From NCBI GenBank assembly GCA_905479495.1, contig CAJQMR010000042.1:25210-89209 (forward strand): DNA of 64,000 nt. The letters are read 5' to 3'. This stretch comes from an uncultured Anaerolineae bacterium. GTDB taxonomy: Bacteria; Chloroflexota; Anaerolineae; Promineifilales; Promineifilaceae. The first letter of the stretch is position 1, and every line of letters begins with the position of its first letter. The position numbers and the translations under genes were made by a program. This document shows, piece by piece, positions 1 through 8,492 of the stretch. The notes below the pieces were generated by a model. It searched no databases, had not been told where the DNA came from, and saw only the letters and a program-made list of their open reading frames with translations.

Positions 1-76
1 CCTCACACCACGCCCGGCTTTCTATGCCTGGCAGCAATTAGAAAAGTAGCCACGCTTTCTTAGCACGCTCCACGCG

Positions 77-195
77 TGTCATTCTGAGTGAAACGAAGAA
101 TCCCTCTAAACGATGCTTGATAGAGCCCTTGCCAATGAGCGAAGGCTGCACAGAGCTTGGATTCTAGGGATGCTTCGGGGGACCTCAGCATGACA
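77..195. repeat. Intergenic inverted-repeat element, TGTCATTCTGAG type
   Basis: The left end reads TGTCATTCTGAG (77-88) and the right end CTCAGCATGACA (184-195), so the two ends are imperfect reverse complements; the similarity continues inward through GAAGAATCCCT and AGGGATGCTTC. It lies just downstream of the minus-strand sensor kinase. It has the look of a non-coding, palindromic dispersed element and could end transcription in both directions. No second copy is in this window. Confidence 0.6.
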
Positions 196-205
196 GGTCT
201 GGGTT

Positions 206-1456
206 TTAGGCGTTGGGCAGGGTAATGGTGAATTGGAAGCCTTGTTGGAGGGCTGTTTTGATTTCTATACGGCCGTTCAACAACTGCACCCGTTCTTGAA
301 TACCAATGAGGCCAAAACTGCCGCTGTGTCTATCTGCCAAATTTGTTCCAACCCCATTATCTTTTACCGTGAGGCTGGTCTGCTCTGGCATGTAGCGCAG
401 CCAGATGTCTACGCGGGAAGCGCGGGCATGTTTGCGCACGTTGGTTAACCCTTCCTGCACGGCGCGGTACAGCGTCAGCTCAATTTTGGGATCGCGTTTG
501 GCGGGGTCGCCCTCAATGGTAAGCTCTGTTACCAGGCCTGCTTCGCGCAGTTCCAATGCTAAACGCTCCAAAGCTTCGACCAATGTCTGGTTTTCTAGCG
601 GCGATTCGCGCAGCGCACTTACGGAGTGACGTACGGCCGCCAGCCCTTCTTGCGTCAGGCGTTGCGCTTTGTCCAGGGCGTCTTGTGCCTTCTCCGGTTG
701 GCTGTCCATGATGGTTTTAGCGGCTTCGATTTGCACGTTGACTACCGTCAGGTAGTGGCCCAGATTATCATGGATTTCGCGGGCCACCCGGTTGCGTTCG
801 CGCATGGTCGCCAGCTCTTCTACCTGAGCGGCATATTCGGCCAGCCGGTGATTGGCTCCACGTAAATCGGTTGCCAGCCGCTGAACTTCGTTGCGGGCGC
901 TGCTTTCACGCACGGCGATGCTGGTAAAAATGAGGGTGAACACCATGGCTGCCCCAATCGACAGTAAATTAACAATGGTGTCTTGCCAGGCTTGGTTTGG
1001 AAAGTAGATGATCCAGATAAATCCCAGCAGGATCAAGCTGATCACGGTTGTAAAAAGCCAGTTGCGTGACAAGCTTTGGGCAGCAATGGGTAAGATCAAT
1101 ATCCAGACAGAACCACCGCCTGTCTCCCGTGTGAGAAACAGCAGACCCGCCATTACACTCAGCTGGATGCCAAAATAAAGGTAGGGTGCCAGCGTGAAGT
1201 TAAGAAAACGCTCGTGCAGCATCATGCCCCTGGTGCCATTGGCCACATAGATAAGCCAGCAGAGCAAAATGAGGGCGATTTGCCAGGTGGGTAGTGCCCA
1301 AAAGCGCGTTGAAAAAAGCAGTGGTATCAAAGCCACAATGGCCAGGGAAATGACAACCACATTGACGCCAATGCCGGTAAACCGAGCGTTGGCTTCGAGC
1401 TGGTTTGTGACAATGGTATCGTTGGCGCGGTGGGTGATCTCTGTTTGCTGACTCAT
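206..1456 (-). CDS. NarL-type membrane sensor histidine kinase
   Basis: Two-component sensor kinase of the HisKA_3/HATPase_c (NarX/DesK-like) class. The first ~185 residues hold about six hydrophobic segments (roughly 30-50, 57-72, 92-108, 116-130, 135-152, 162-182) with no large extracellular sensor domain. A short coiled linker leads to the H-box REIHDNLGH with phospho-acceptor His229. The ATPase domain follows, with an N-box around Asn339 and DNGVG at 366-370. It starts 3 nt after the hslO stop, so the two are probably co-transcribed. The cognate regulator is not adjacent on the right; it may lie beyond the left edge. The stimulus cannot be told from sequence. Confidence 0.9.
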   Translation of the reverse strand: MSQQTEITHRANDTIVTNQLEANARFTGIGVNVVVISLAIVALIPLLFSTRFWALPTWQIALILLCWLIYVANGTRGMMLHERFLNFTLAPYLYFGIQLSVMAGLLFLTRETGGGSVWILILPIAAQSLSRNWLFTTVISLILLGFIWIIYFPNQAWQDTIVNLLSIGAAMVFTLIFTSIAVRESSARNEVQRLATDLRGANHRLAEYAAQVEELATMRERNRVAREIHDNLGHYLTVVNVQIEAAKTIMDSQPEKAQDALDKAQRLTQEGLAAVRHSVSALRESPLENQTLVEALERLALELREAGLVTELTIEGDPAKRDPKIELTLYRAVQEGLTNVRKHARASRVDIWLRYMPEQTSLTVKDNGVGTNLADRHSGSFGLIGIQERVQLLNGRIEIKTALQQGFQFTITLPNA

Positions 1457-1459
1457 GGT

Positions 1460-2329
1460 TTATAGGGATTTGAGCAGATCTTCCAGGTCTTCGCGGCTGA
1501 AGAGATATTGCTCGTGGCAAAAATGGCAATCGACAATGGTTTCGCCTTCGGTGGCAATGATTTGGCGCAGCTCCTCGGCACCCAGCGAGATGAGGGCTTG
1601 TTCGCTGCGAGCGCGGCTGCAGCCACATTCAAAGTGCAACGGCCGTTCCTCCAAAATTTTATACGGCATCTCGCCAAACAACAGATCCACTATTTCTTCC
1701 GGGGTTTTGCCGCTGTGCAGTAAGTCGGCGAGCGGCGGCAGCTCTTGGGTGTTGTTGCGCAGCTGCTGCACGATGTCAGATTCGTAGGGCGGCAGGGCCT
1801 GAATTAGCAGGCCCCCCACGGTTTGTAAAGTGCCTTCGCCGTCAATGGTGTGGCTGATGTCGATGAGAGAGGGAATTTGCTCAGATTGGTTGAGGAAAAA
1901 GGTGAGTTCGGCGGCAATATCGCCGCTGCCCAGCGGTACGGTGCTTTCTACCAGTTCCGGCAGCAGCACATCTTTAACAACAGTGAGCAAACCGGTGTCG
2001 CCCAGGGCGTTGGCAATATGTTCCCGGTCCAGGTTGGGCAGATCGGTCATCGGTTGGGCGACGTAGCCTCGGATACGGCCGTTGTTGTCTGACTCCACCA
2101 ATATTTTTTGCAAGGGGCCGCTGCCTTCAAACTTCATGGCAATGCGCTGCCGTACCTTCAGCAGCGAGCCCATCAGCGCCGCACCGGTCAGGGCGTGGGC
2201 CAGGGCAATTCCGGCAATAGGAAACGTGCCGTGCCGGTCAGCCGCTTCCAGTGCCAGGCCAGTGTTGGCCGAAACAATAACACGTACCCCGGCTTCTCTG
2301 GCCAGGGCACGAACTAGATAATCTTCCAC
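1460..2329 (-). CDS. hslO: Redox-regulated chaperone Hsp33
   Basis: Cytoplasmic holdase chaperone activated by oxidation. The C-terminus carries the full zinc/redox switch: Cys235-x-Cys237 and Cys268-x-x-Cys271 (CHFC). Length (289 aa) is normal for Hsp33. The start is a GTG preceded by GAGGTAA at a good distance. It is followed after 3 nt by the sensor kinase, suggesting an operon, and preceded by a perfect hairpin that separates it from glnS. Confidence 0.96.
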   Translation of the reverse strand: MEDYLVRALAREAGVRVIVSANTGLALEAADRHGTFPIAGIALAHALTGAALMGSLLKVRQRIAMKFEGSGPLQKILVESDNNGRIRGYVAQPMTDLPNLDREHIANALGDTGLLTVVKDVLLPELVESTVPLGSGDIAAELTFFLNQSEQIPSLIDISHTIDGEGTLQTVGGLLIQALPPYESDIVQQLRNNTQELPPLADLLHSGKTPEEIVDLLFGEMPYKILEERPLHFECGCSRARSEQALISLGAEELRQIIATEGETIVDCHFCHEQYLFSREDLEDLLKSL

Positions 2330-2340
2330 AGGGTTACCTC

Positions 2341-2377
2341 AAAAAAGAGACTGGAGATTGAGTCAATCTCCAGTCTC
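2341..2377 (-). terminator. Intrinsic terminator after glnS
   Basis: A perfect 14-bp inverted repeat (GAGACTGGAGATTG at 2347-2360, complement at 2364-2377) has a 3-nt loop. Read on the minus strand it is followed by six T (2346-2341). It lies 17 nt after the glnS stop and just before the hslO ribosome-binding site, so it should stop glnS transcripts from running into hslO. Confidence 0.85.
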
Positions 2378-2394
2378 CAGTCTCAATAATTTAA

Positions 2395-4104
2395 TTACTT
2401 AACCTTAGCCCAGGAATCCCGCAGGGCGACGGTGAGGTTGAAAACGGGATGGTCCTCGGTGCTGTCTGGGTCTTTGGCGTAGTAGCCCTGGCGCATGAAC
2501 TGGACGCTCTGGCCAATTTCGGCAAAAGCCAGGCCGGGTTCCACTTTGGCGTTGTCCAAAATTTCCAGACTGTGCGGGTTCAGGTTATCGGTGAAATCCT
2601 GGCCTTCTTCATCCACCTCTTCCGGTTCGGCGCGGTTGAACAGCACGTCGTACTGGCGCAGCTCGGCATCCAGCGCATGCTGGGCGCTGACCCAATGAAT
2701 GGTGCCACGGACTTTACGGCCGTCTGGCACATTGCCCCCGCTTGTTTCTGGATCGTACGTGCAGTGCAGTTCTACCACGTTACCCGCATCGTCCTTAATC
2801 GCTTCGGTAAGGGTGAGTAGATAAGCCCCCAGGAAGCGCACTTCGCGCCCTTCGCTGAGGCGGTAGAACTTCTTGGGCGCATTCTCCATGTAATCGTCCT
2901 GCTCGATGAATAGTTCACGGCTGAATGGTACCTGCCGGGTGGTGCTGTTGTTTTTGTCCTGCGGGTAGGTGGGCACATTAAACCATTCAACTTTGTCTTC
3001 TGGGTAGTTGGTGACGATGACGCGCAACGGCCGTAACACGGCCATCGCCCGTGGTGCATGGGAATTGAGCTCGTCGCGAACGGCCGCTTCCAGCATGGCC
3101 ATATCGACCGTACGGTTGTAGCGGGCCATGCCCACCATATCCTGGAAGTTGCGAATGGCTGCTGCCGGGTAGCCGCGCCGCCGCATCCCGGCCAGCGTGG
3201 GCATCCGGGGATCGTCCCAGCCATTGACGTGCCCTTCCTGCACCAGGCGAATGAGCTTACGCTTGCTGGTGATGGTGTGGCTGACGTTTAGGCGGCCGAA
3301 TTCAATCTGCTGCGGATGGTGGGCGATGTCGATCTGGTCTAAAAACCAATCATACAGGGGCCGGTGGTTGACGTATTCCAGCGAGCAAAACGAATGGGTC
3401 ACCCCTTCGAGTGCGTCTGACTGGCCGTGGGCCCAATCGTACATGGGGTAGATGTTCCATTTGTCGCCGGTGCGCCAGTGTGGCGCTTTGAGAATGCGAT
3501 ACATGACCGGATCGCGCATGTTGATGATGGGCGAACTCATGTCGATTTTGGCCCGCAGCACGCGGGACCCTTCCTCAAATTCGCCATTTTTCATTCGCTC
3601 GAACAGGTCCAGATTTTCTTCCACGCTGCGGTCGCGGTAGGGGCTGTTTTTACCTGGTTCGGTGAGCGTGCCGCGATATTCGCGCATCTCATCCTGGCTC
3701 AGATCATCGACGTACGCTTTGCCTTCTTTAATGAGTTGAACTGCCCACTCGTACAGCTGGTCGAAGTAGTCTGAGGCGTAGTAAAGGCGGTCTTCCCAAT
3801 CGTAGCCCAGCCAGCGGATGTCGTTCATGATGCCTTCGACGTATTCGGTTTCTTCTTTGGTGGGATTGGTGTCGTCGAAGCGCAGGTTGCACTTACCGCC
3901 AAACTCAGCGGCAATTTTGAAGTCGGTGTGGATGGCGTTAGCGTGGCCGATGTGCAGATAACCATTGGGTTCGGGAGGGAAGCGGGTGTGGACTTTGCCG
4001 CCGAAACGGCCGTTGGCCACATCCTCAGCAATCATGGTGCGTAAAAAATCGCTGGGGGAGTCGTTTTCATTTGCCTCTGGGGCGGGATCAACGTTTTTGG
4101 TCAT
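2395..4104 (-). CDS. glnS: Glutaminyl-tRNA synthetase
   Basis: Class I aminoacyl-tRNA synthetase that charges tRNA-Gln. HIGH motif at 51-54 (HIGHAN), KMSKS-equivalent ITSKRKL at 278-284, and the GlnRS-specific context around it (RFPPEPNGYLHIGH, VSHTITSKRKL). Length of 569 aa fits bacterial GlnRS with its C-terminal beta-barrel anticodon domain. Having a dedicated GlnRS means tRNA-Gln can be charged directly rather than only through GatCAB. It is monocistronic by appearance, with a strong terminator downstream. Confidence 0.97.
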   Translation of the reverse strand: MTKNVDPAPEANENDSPSDFLRTMIAEDVANGRFGGKVHTRFPPEPNGYLHIGHANAIHTDFKIAAEFGGKCNLRFDDTNPTKEETEYVEGIMNDIRWLGYDWEDRLYYASDYFDQLYEWAVQLIKEGKAYVDDLSQDEMREYRGTLTEPGKNSPYRDRSVEENLDLFERMKNGEFEEGSRVLRAKIDMSSPIINMRDPVMYRILKAPHWRTGDKWNIYPMYDWAHGQSDALEGVTHSFCSLEYVNHRPLYDWFLDQIDIAHHPQQIEFGRLNVSHTITSKRKLIRLVQEGHVNGWDDPRMPTLAGMRRRGYPAAAIRNFQDMVGMARYNRTVDMAMLEAAVRDELNSHAPRAMAVLRPLRVIVTNYPEDKVEWFNVPTYPQDKNNSTTRQVPFSRELFIEQDDYMENAPKKFYRLSEGREVRFLGAYLLTLTEAIKDDAGNVVELHCTYDPETSGGNVPDGRKVRGTIHWVSAQHALDAELRQYDVLFNRAEPEEVDEEGQDFTDNLNPHSLEILDNAKVEPGLAFAEIGQSVQFMRQGYYAKDPDSTEDHPVFNLTVALRDSWAKVK

Positions 4105-4423
4105 GGCGTATTCCTTTCAAAAAAATGAACGCAGAGGTGCGGCGGCATAGAGGAGAACCCTTAGCCCAGCATCTTTGCGTGATGATTCCTCAAAATATGC
4201 CGTGATCATAAGCGATTCAAGCCAGGATGCAAATAAACTTGAAAGCCAACGCGTACAATTCGTACTATTGTCTTGAAAGTGCTGTTTTGTAGCGTAAATA
4301 GCAAACGTTACTATTGTTAGCTGGAGAACTGATTAAAATCATCATGTTTTGTTCAGATGATTTTGTACAGTAGTGTTCAACAGGTTGTTTCCGCTCATCT
4401 TCTACCGCAGAAGGAGGATTAAA
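4105..4423. other. Divergent intergenic region glnS / membrane protein
   Basis: 319 nt with no convincing gene. It must hold the glnS promoter on the minus strand and a promoter for the gene at 4424. A 9-bp inverted repeat AAAATCATC / GATGATTTT lies at 4335-4364 and could be an operator or a hairpin. A half-copy resembling the ACGCAGAGG repeats lies near 4130. Confidence 0.4.
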
Positions 4424-4933
4424 ATGGTATCTTCTCGTTGGCAAAAACAGCACAGTTACTTCCAGGCTATTGTTTGGGCTGTTTCAGCGGTAATCTCTAC
4501 CTTGCTGATAATTATCTTGTTGCTGCTGGGGTTTGGGATAGAAATGGCCGGTGTGTTTTTTATTATTGTTTTTCTTGCAATGCGCGTTTTGTTGGCCTTC
4601 TTGCTCAAGAATCGTTTTGCCAATTCGATGGTTCGGATTTTGAAATTCGACTATGAGGAAATCGAACGTGAGTTTCGCATGTTATTTAAAAACAAATATA
4701 TTCGTTATCACCGAAAATTAGAAGAAGACGCCTATCATTATGAGTTTCCTGGACACAGCCTAAGCATGACAGTTGAGCCTTACTGGCTTCTTTTTATGGA
4801 CCCGAATCAGCAGAAAGCCACGAAAATAACTCTCCGTATCCTGAATGCTAAAAATAAAGAATTTGCCGAAATGTTAGCAGACTCCATTGACGAAATGGCC
4901 GCGCAGCGGGCTACCAGCCAGGAAAAAGCCTAA
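4424..4933 (+). CDS. Small two-TM membrane protein, unknown
   Basis: No family recognised. The 169-aa product has two adjacent hydrophobic segments near the N-terminus (about residues 13-33 and 35-57) and then a soluble C-terminal domain rich in aromatic and charged residues (FDYEEIEREFRMLFKNKY). The start is set by a strong AAGGAGGATT at 4411-4420; a longer reading from 4373 has no ribosome-binding site. The soluble part looks like the YcxB-type domains found after a TM hairpin, but this is only an impression. Confidence 0.7.
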   Translation: MVSSRWQKQHSYFQAIVWAVSAVISTLLIIILLLLGFGIEMAGVFFIIVFLAMRVLLAFLLKNRFANSMVRILKFDYEEIEREFRMLFKNKYIRYHRKLEEDAYHYEFPGHSLSMTVEPYWLLFMDPNQQKATKITLRILNAKNKEFAEMLADSIDEMAAQRATSQEKA

Positions 4934-5021
4934 CAAGCATACAACCGACGCAAAACGCGGCTGAAGCGGGTGTTGGGCAGCAGGCGATTACTCGGACTGA
5001 TACGTGCCTCGGAGGAATAAT

Positions 5022-5741
5022 ATGCTATCGAAACCAGATACTCAAAAGGTGGTTCAAACAGCATCCCCTCGCCAGTGGATCGGTTTAGTTGTGGTGTATC
5101 TCACCATACCGCTTGTTCTATTGGTATGCGGAGGGGACTTCGGTTGGTGGCAGGCGTGGGTCTATTCCCTACTAATCTTTGCTGCCGGCATAGGCGGGCG
5201 CATTTGGGCGGAACGGCGGCATCCGGGGTTGACGGCCGAACGACAAAATATTGAGAAGATGCAAAGTACGAAGGCCTGGGACAAAGTGCTTGCTCCGCTG
5301 ATGGCGCTGAGTTTGAGTTTCCCACTGGTCACTGTGGCAGGATTGGATTACCGCTATGGCTGGTCACCCGCATTTCCGCTCTGGCTCGTTATACTCGGCT
5401 TTATCTTGATTGCGCTCGGATACGCTTTTGGCGTGTGGGCAATGGCAGAGAATCGCTTTTTCTCCAGCACGGTACGTATTCAGATGGATAGAGGGCATGA
5501 GGTATGTGACAGTGGTCCATACCGGATTGTGCGGCATCCTGGCTATGGCGGGAATGTTCTGCCGCTGCTGGGCATTGTGCTGGCCTTAGGCTCAGTGTGG
5601 ACACTTATTCCGGCGGCAGTGGCGTTGATCATCGCGGTGATCAGAACCGTACTGGAAGACCAGACTCTACAGGAAGAGCTGCCAGGCTATCAAGACTATG
5701 CACGGCGCGTGCGCTATCGGTTGATTCCTGGGATTTTCTGA
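5022..5741 (+). CDS. Isoprenylcysteine carboxyl methyltransferase-like membrane enzyme
   Basis: Integral membrane methyltransferase of the ICMT/PEMT fold. The C-terminal half carries the family signature GPYRIVRHPGYGG and the tail ELPGYQDYARRVRYRLIPGIF, with a catalytic-region RTVLEDQTL between. About five or six hydrophobic segments. In bacteria such enzymes are SAM-dependent and usually of unknown substrate, since prenylated CAAX proteins are mostly absent. GGAGGA at 5011-5016 fixes the ATG at 5022. Confidence 0.85.
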   Translation: MLSKPDTQKVVQTASPRQWIGLVVVYLTIPLVLLVCGGDFGWWQAWVYSLLIFAAGIGGRIWAERRHPGLTAERQNIEKMQSTKAWDKVLAPLMALSLSFPLVTVAGLDYRYGWSPAFPLWLVILGFILIALGYAFGVWAMAENRFFSSTVRIQMDRGHEVCDSGPYRIVRHPGYGGNVLPLLGIVLALGSVWTLIPAAVALIIAVIRTVLEDQTLQEELPGYQDYARRVRYRLIPGIF

Positions 5742-5870
5742 GGGTATCACTCCGCGATGCGATGTGGTGGAGGGATTTGGATGTATCATCTTTCTTCTTG
5801 CATCGTTGTGCTGTCCGGCTGACGCATAGGGTGTTAGGTTGCATTTATACTCAAGGACATCTGGGAAAAG

Positions 5871-6815
5871 TTGAAAGTTCATCGGTGTTTTAAGGGAATG
5901 AATTGGCTAATATGGTGTGTGGCGCTTGGCATTTTGGGCCTTGCTGCTGCTGTAGGTGTAGCCATTGCAGCTGGCTTGGTGGAAAACTGGGACGCAGCCA
6001 CATCTGACTCGTTTGAGTTGTCTGCACCTGGGCAGAGTTTGATCACGGCTAACGCCTCCGACCCACCGGCTGAGGATGGTAAAGTCCTCGAATTGCGTCT
6101 GGCAGCGGGTAGTGCGCCTGGCCCTGGCAATGGCCCAGAGGCGCAAACGCTCGATCGGTTTGGTTATGGCACTTATTCTACGCGGTTGAAAACGGCCGAT
6201 TGTTCGGGACAACCCAAGGCCGGGGTGGTGACTGGCTATTTTGTTTATTTCAATGACGGTCAGGATCCTAACGGGGATGGTGTGCCCGACAACGTGGAGA
6301 TTGACTTTGAATGGCTGTGTGCCGAACCGCAAGTTGTCTATCTGACAATGTGGACCGATTATCGCGACTCTGATGAGGCCCAGAAACGCGTGGCGCGGGC
6401 CATCAACCTGCAAAGCGGTACAATCCTTTTTACGTGTTATTTCGAAGCTTTTGGGGCTTGCCAGTCCTTGAGTGGTGCAGAGAATCAACCGGCAACGATC
6501 ACCGCTATTCCAGGGTATGATTCTAGCCAAGAATATATCGTTTATGGTTTGGATTGGTTATCCAATGGGGTTACCTGGTGGATGATGGACCCTGCTACGA
6601 AGCAAAAGGTCATTTTGTGGGATTATCACAATCAAGAACGCATCCCACCAGCACCAGCGTATTACTTCACCAACCTCTGGCACACCGCCAACTGGACTCC
6701 TGATGGCATGCCGGAAGCCACCCAATCACCTACCGTGCCTGTGTCTACCTGGGTAGACTGGACACGTTTTGAGCCATCAGGTCTTGAACTGTTTTTACCG
6801 TTGATTCAGAGATAG
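5871..6815 (+). CDS. Secreted GH16-like glycoside hydrolase
   Basis: Likely exported beta-glucanase-type enzyme. A signal peptide (basic KVHRCFK, then a hydrophobic stretch 11-34) leads to a jelly-roll region containing NVEIDFEWL, which matches the GH16 E-[IL]-D-x-E catalytic motif (Glu143, Asp145, Glu147). Substrate is unknown. The start is uncertain: TTG at 5871 gives a better signal peptide; ATG at 5898 has its AAGGGA too close. The protein ends in ELFLPLIQR, the same kind of tail as the other secreted glycosidase at 33783. The hairpin at 6845-6897 terminates it. Confidence 0.8.
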   Translation: MKVHRCFKGMNWLIWCVALGILGLAAAVGVAIAAGLVENWDAATSDSFELSAPGQSLITANASDPPAEDGKVLELRLAAGSAPGPGNGPEAQTLDRFGYGTYSTRLKTADCSGQPKAGVVTGYFVYFNDGQDPNGDGVPDNVEIDFEWLCAEPQVVYLTMWTDYRDSDEAQKRVARAINLQSGTILFTCYFEAFGACQSLSGAENQPATITAIPGYDSSQEYIVYGLDWLSNGVTWWMMDPATKQKVILWDYHNQERIPPAPAYYFTNLWHTANWTPDGMPEATQSPTVPVSTWVDWTRFEPSGLELFLPLIQR

Positions 6816-6844
6816 TTGGATCGAAATTTAAATTTATTTGTCGC

Positions 6845-6897
6845 CGCCCTTTTAAGATTGGCCGTGAAACGGCCGTTCCCCAAAGGGTGTTTTTTTG
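6845..6897 (+). terminator. Terminator after GH16-like gene, built on the ACGGCCGT repeat
   Basis: GCCCTTT and AAAGGG pair around an inner hairpin GGCCGT-GAA-ACGGCC, followed by a run of T (GTGTTTTTTT). The inner stem is a copy of the iterated palindrome. Confidence 0.65.
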
Positions 6898-6926
6898 TCT
6901 ATATTTCAATCAAAAATACTTGGGTA

Positions 6927-6956
6927 TTGACAATACTGTACGATATACAGTATAAT
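6927..6956 (+). promoter_or_regulatory. PadR gene promoter with embedded operator
   Basis: TTGACA at 6927-6932 and TATAAT at 6951-6956 are separated by 18 bp. Inside sits the perfect palindrome ATACTGTA-CGATA-TACAGTAT (6933-6953), overlapping the -10 box. This layout is typical of an autoregulated PadR repressor. The ATG at 6964 is 7 nt after the -10 box, so the mRNA is probably leaderless. Confidence 0.85.
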
Positions 6957-6963
6957 GCGCCGC

Positions 6964-7320
6964 ATGGCAACAAATAACGAAAAAGAAGCACTTTACGAAA
7001 AACTTTTGCTAGAGCTGCGGCGCGGTGTGCTGATGCTGGCAGTGCTGAGCAAGCTGCAAGATGAACAGTATGGCTACTCGCTCAAGCAGTCGCTGGATGA
7101 GCAGGGGATGGAAATTAATGAAGGCACTCTCTACCCACTGCTGCGTCGCCTGGAATCACAGGGGCTGTTGGAAAGCGACTGGCAAGTAGTGGATGATGCC
7201 CGCCCGCGCCGCTACTACAAAATGAGCCAGGAAGGTGAAATGGTTTTTGCCAATCTCACCCAGGAATGGCAGGCGCTGGTTGTCGTGATGAACCAGCTGC
7301 TGGGCCTGACAACGAAATGA
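6964..7320 (+). CDS. PadR-family transcriptional repressor
   Basis: Winged-helix regulator of the PadR family, 118 aa. The motif GYSLKQSL...NEGTLYPLLRRLESQGLLES, followed by RPRRYYKMSQEG, is the canonical PadR wing and recognition helix; the short C-terminal helix is of the small (subfamily 2) type. ATG 6964 is chosen because an upstream ATG at 6955 lies inside the -10 box. The next gene encodes an N-terminal HAAS-like helical domain fused to membrane segments, the usual partner of this PadR class. Probably represses its own two-gene operon. Confidence 0.93.
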   Translation: MATNNEKEALYEKLLLELRRGVLMLAVLSKLQDEQYGYSLKQSLDEQGMEINEGTLYPLLRRLESQGLLESDWQVVDDARPRRYYKMSQEGEMVFANLTQEWQALVVVMNQLLGLTTK

Positions 7321-7350
7321 TCAGGTGCGTCGCACCTTGTGGAGAAAGTA

Positions 7351-8328
7351 ATGGACACGAATGAAATGATTGATCGCTACGTGAATGAAGTTGGCCAACG
7401 TTTGCCCCGCAAAACGCGGGCCGATATTGAGCTGGAGTTGCGTTCCCTGCTGCTGGACACAATAGAAGAGCGGAGCGGCGGTGAGCCAACACCAAAAATC
7501 GCGGCTGAGGTGCTGCGTGAGTTTGGTCATCCTGAAGGAATTGCGGCCCAATATCGTCCGGAGGAATCTTTGATTGGACCAAAGCTATTCCCGGTTTACA
7601 AAGTGGTCATTGCGATTACCTTAACCATTATTGGCGTGCTGCACTTGATTGGCTGGGGATTTGTGTTGTGGCAGGGCAGCGGCGCAGGTTTTGTTGATAA
7701 AGTACTGTCGTTTATCTTTTCCTTTGGCAGGTCGGCAATTATTAACGCGGGTATCGTGACCCTGATTTTTGCCGTAATTGAGCGCGTAGCCGGTGATTCG
7801 CTAGAGCTGCCGGAGAAACAGGAAGGGGTATGGGATCCCTTTGATCTGCCGCCGGTTCAAGACCCAGATCGTATTAGCCGCAGCGAACTTGTTGTGGGTA
7901 TTTTCTTTACGGTTGCCTTCATTGCCTGGCTGAACTTTTTCCCGGACTGGTTTGGCGGGGCAGACTTTGGCGGCGAAGGTTCGGGGATATTTGTACTGGT
8001 GACGGCCGAATTTCTGGCGCTCATTCCCTGGTTTACCGCTTCACTGCTGCTGGAGGTTTTGTTGAAAACGGCCGTTCTCATTCAAGGTCGTTGGAACCGG
8101 GTAACGCGCTGGTTGGAAATAGGCACATCGCTCTTTAGCCTTTATGTGACGTACCGCGTGTTTAGCCTGGAACAGATTTCCACCGTGCCGTTCTTTACTA
8201 CAGGTGCCAAGGCGGTTTTGGCCATTGTTCTGCTGATTGGAGTTTTGGAGATTATTGGGAAATTGATTAGGTTGTTATTGGGACGGCCGTTTAAACCCCA
8301 TACCTTCATCAAGTCAAAACTGGCTTAG
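7351..8328 (+). CDS. HAAS/DUF1700-like membrane protein partnered with PadR
   Basis: 325 aa. Residues 1-70 form the helical domain seen in PadR-linked proteins (IDRYVNEVGQRLPRKTRADIELELRSLL...EVLREFGHPEGIAAQYRP). About six or seven hydrophobic segments follow. It lies 30 nt downstream of padR in the same operon; ATG 7351 has GGAG at 7341. Members of this family are thought to act in envelope stress or signalling, but no specific role is established. Confidence 0.8.
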   Translation: MDTNEMIDRYVNEVGQRLPRKTRADIELELRSLLLDTIEERSGGEPTPKIAAEVLREFGHPEGIAAQYRPEESLIGPKLFPVYKVVIAITLTIIGVLHLIGWGFVLWQGSGAGFVDKVLSFIFSFGRSAIINAGIVTLIFAVIERVAGDSLELPEKQEGVWDPFDLPPVQDPDRISRSELVVGIFFTVAFIAWLNFFPDWFGGADFGGEGSGIFVLVTAEFLALIPWFTASLLLEVLLKTAVLIQGRWNRVTRWLEIGTSLFSLYVTYRVFSLEQISTVPFFTTGAKAVLAIVLLIGVLEIIGKLIRLLLGRPFKPHTFIKSKLA

Positions 8329-8330
8329 TG

Positions 8331-8370
8331 ACCGCCCGCAAATAAGTTAGCGGATTTGTGCGGGCGGTTT
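8331..8370 (+). terminator. Terminator after the PadR operon
   Basis: CCGCCCGCA (8332-8340) pairs with TGCGGGCGG (8359-8367) and is followed by TTT. It lies directly after the stop at 8328. Confidence 0.75.
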
Positions 8371-8433
8371 AGCAGTAAGCGGCCAACTGAATGGGAAGTT
8401 ATTGTTAGCCGCTTACTTAGAAGGCACTGTTTT

Positions 8434-8484
8434 ATTTCCCCGGAAACTTTCAGACGGACTAAATTGAACAGTTTCCGGGGAAAT
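8434..8484. repeat. ATTTCCCCGGAAACT inverted repeat, copy 1
   Basis: A perfect 15-bp inverted repeat, ATTTCCCCGGAAACT at 8434-8448 and its complement at 8470-8484. The left arm is followed by TTCAGAC. A second copy with the same arms and the same TTCAGAC is at 37685-37741. Located between converging genes, it can serve both as terminators. Confidence 0.85.
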
Positions 8485-8492
8485 TTGGGTGA

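Noticed and set aside
5907..6530. A 207-codon minus-strand frame inside the GH16-like gene
   Set aside because: Antisense shadow; the plus-strand frame has a signal peptide and catalytic motif.
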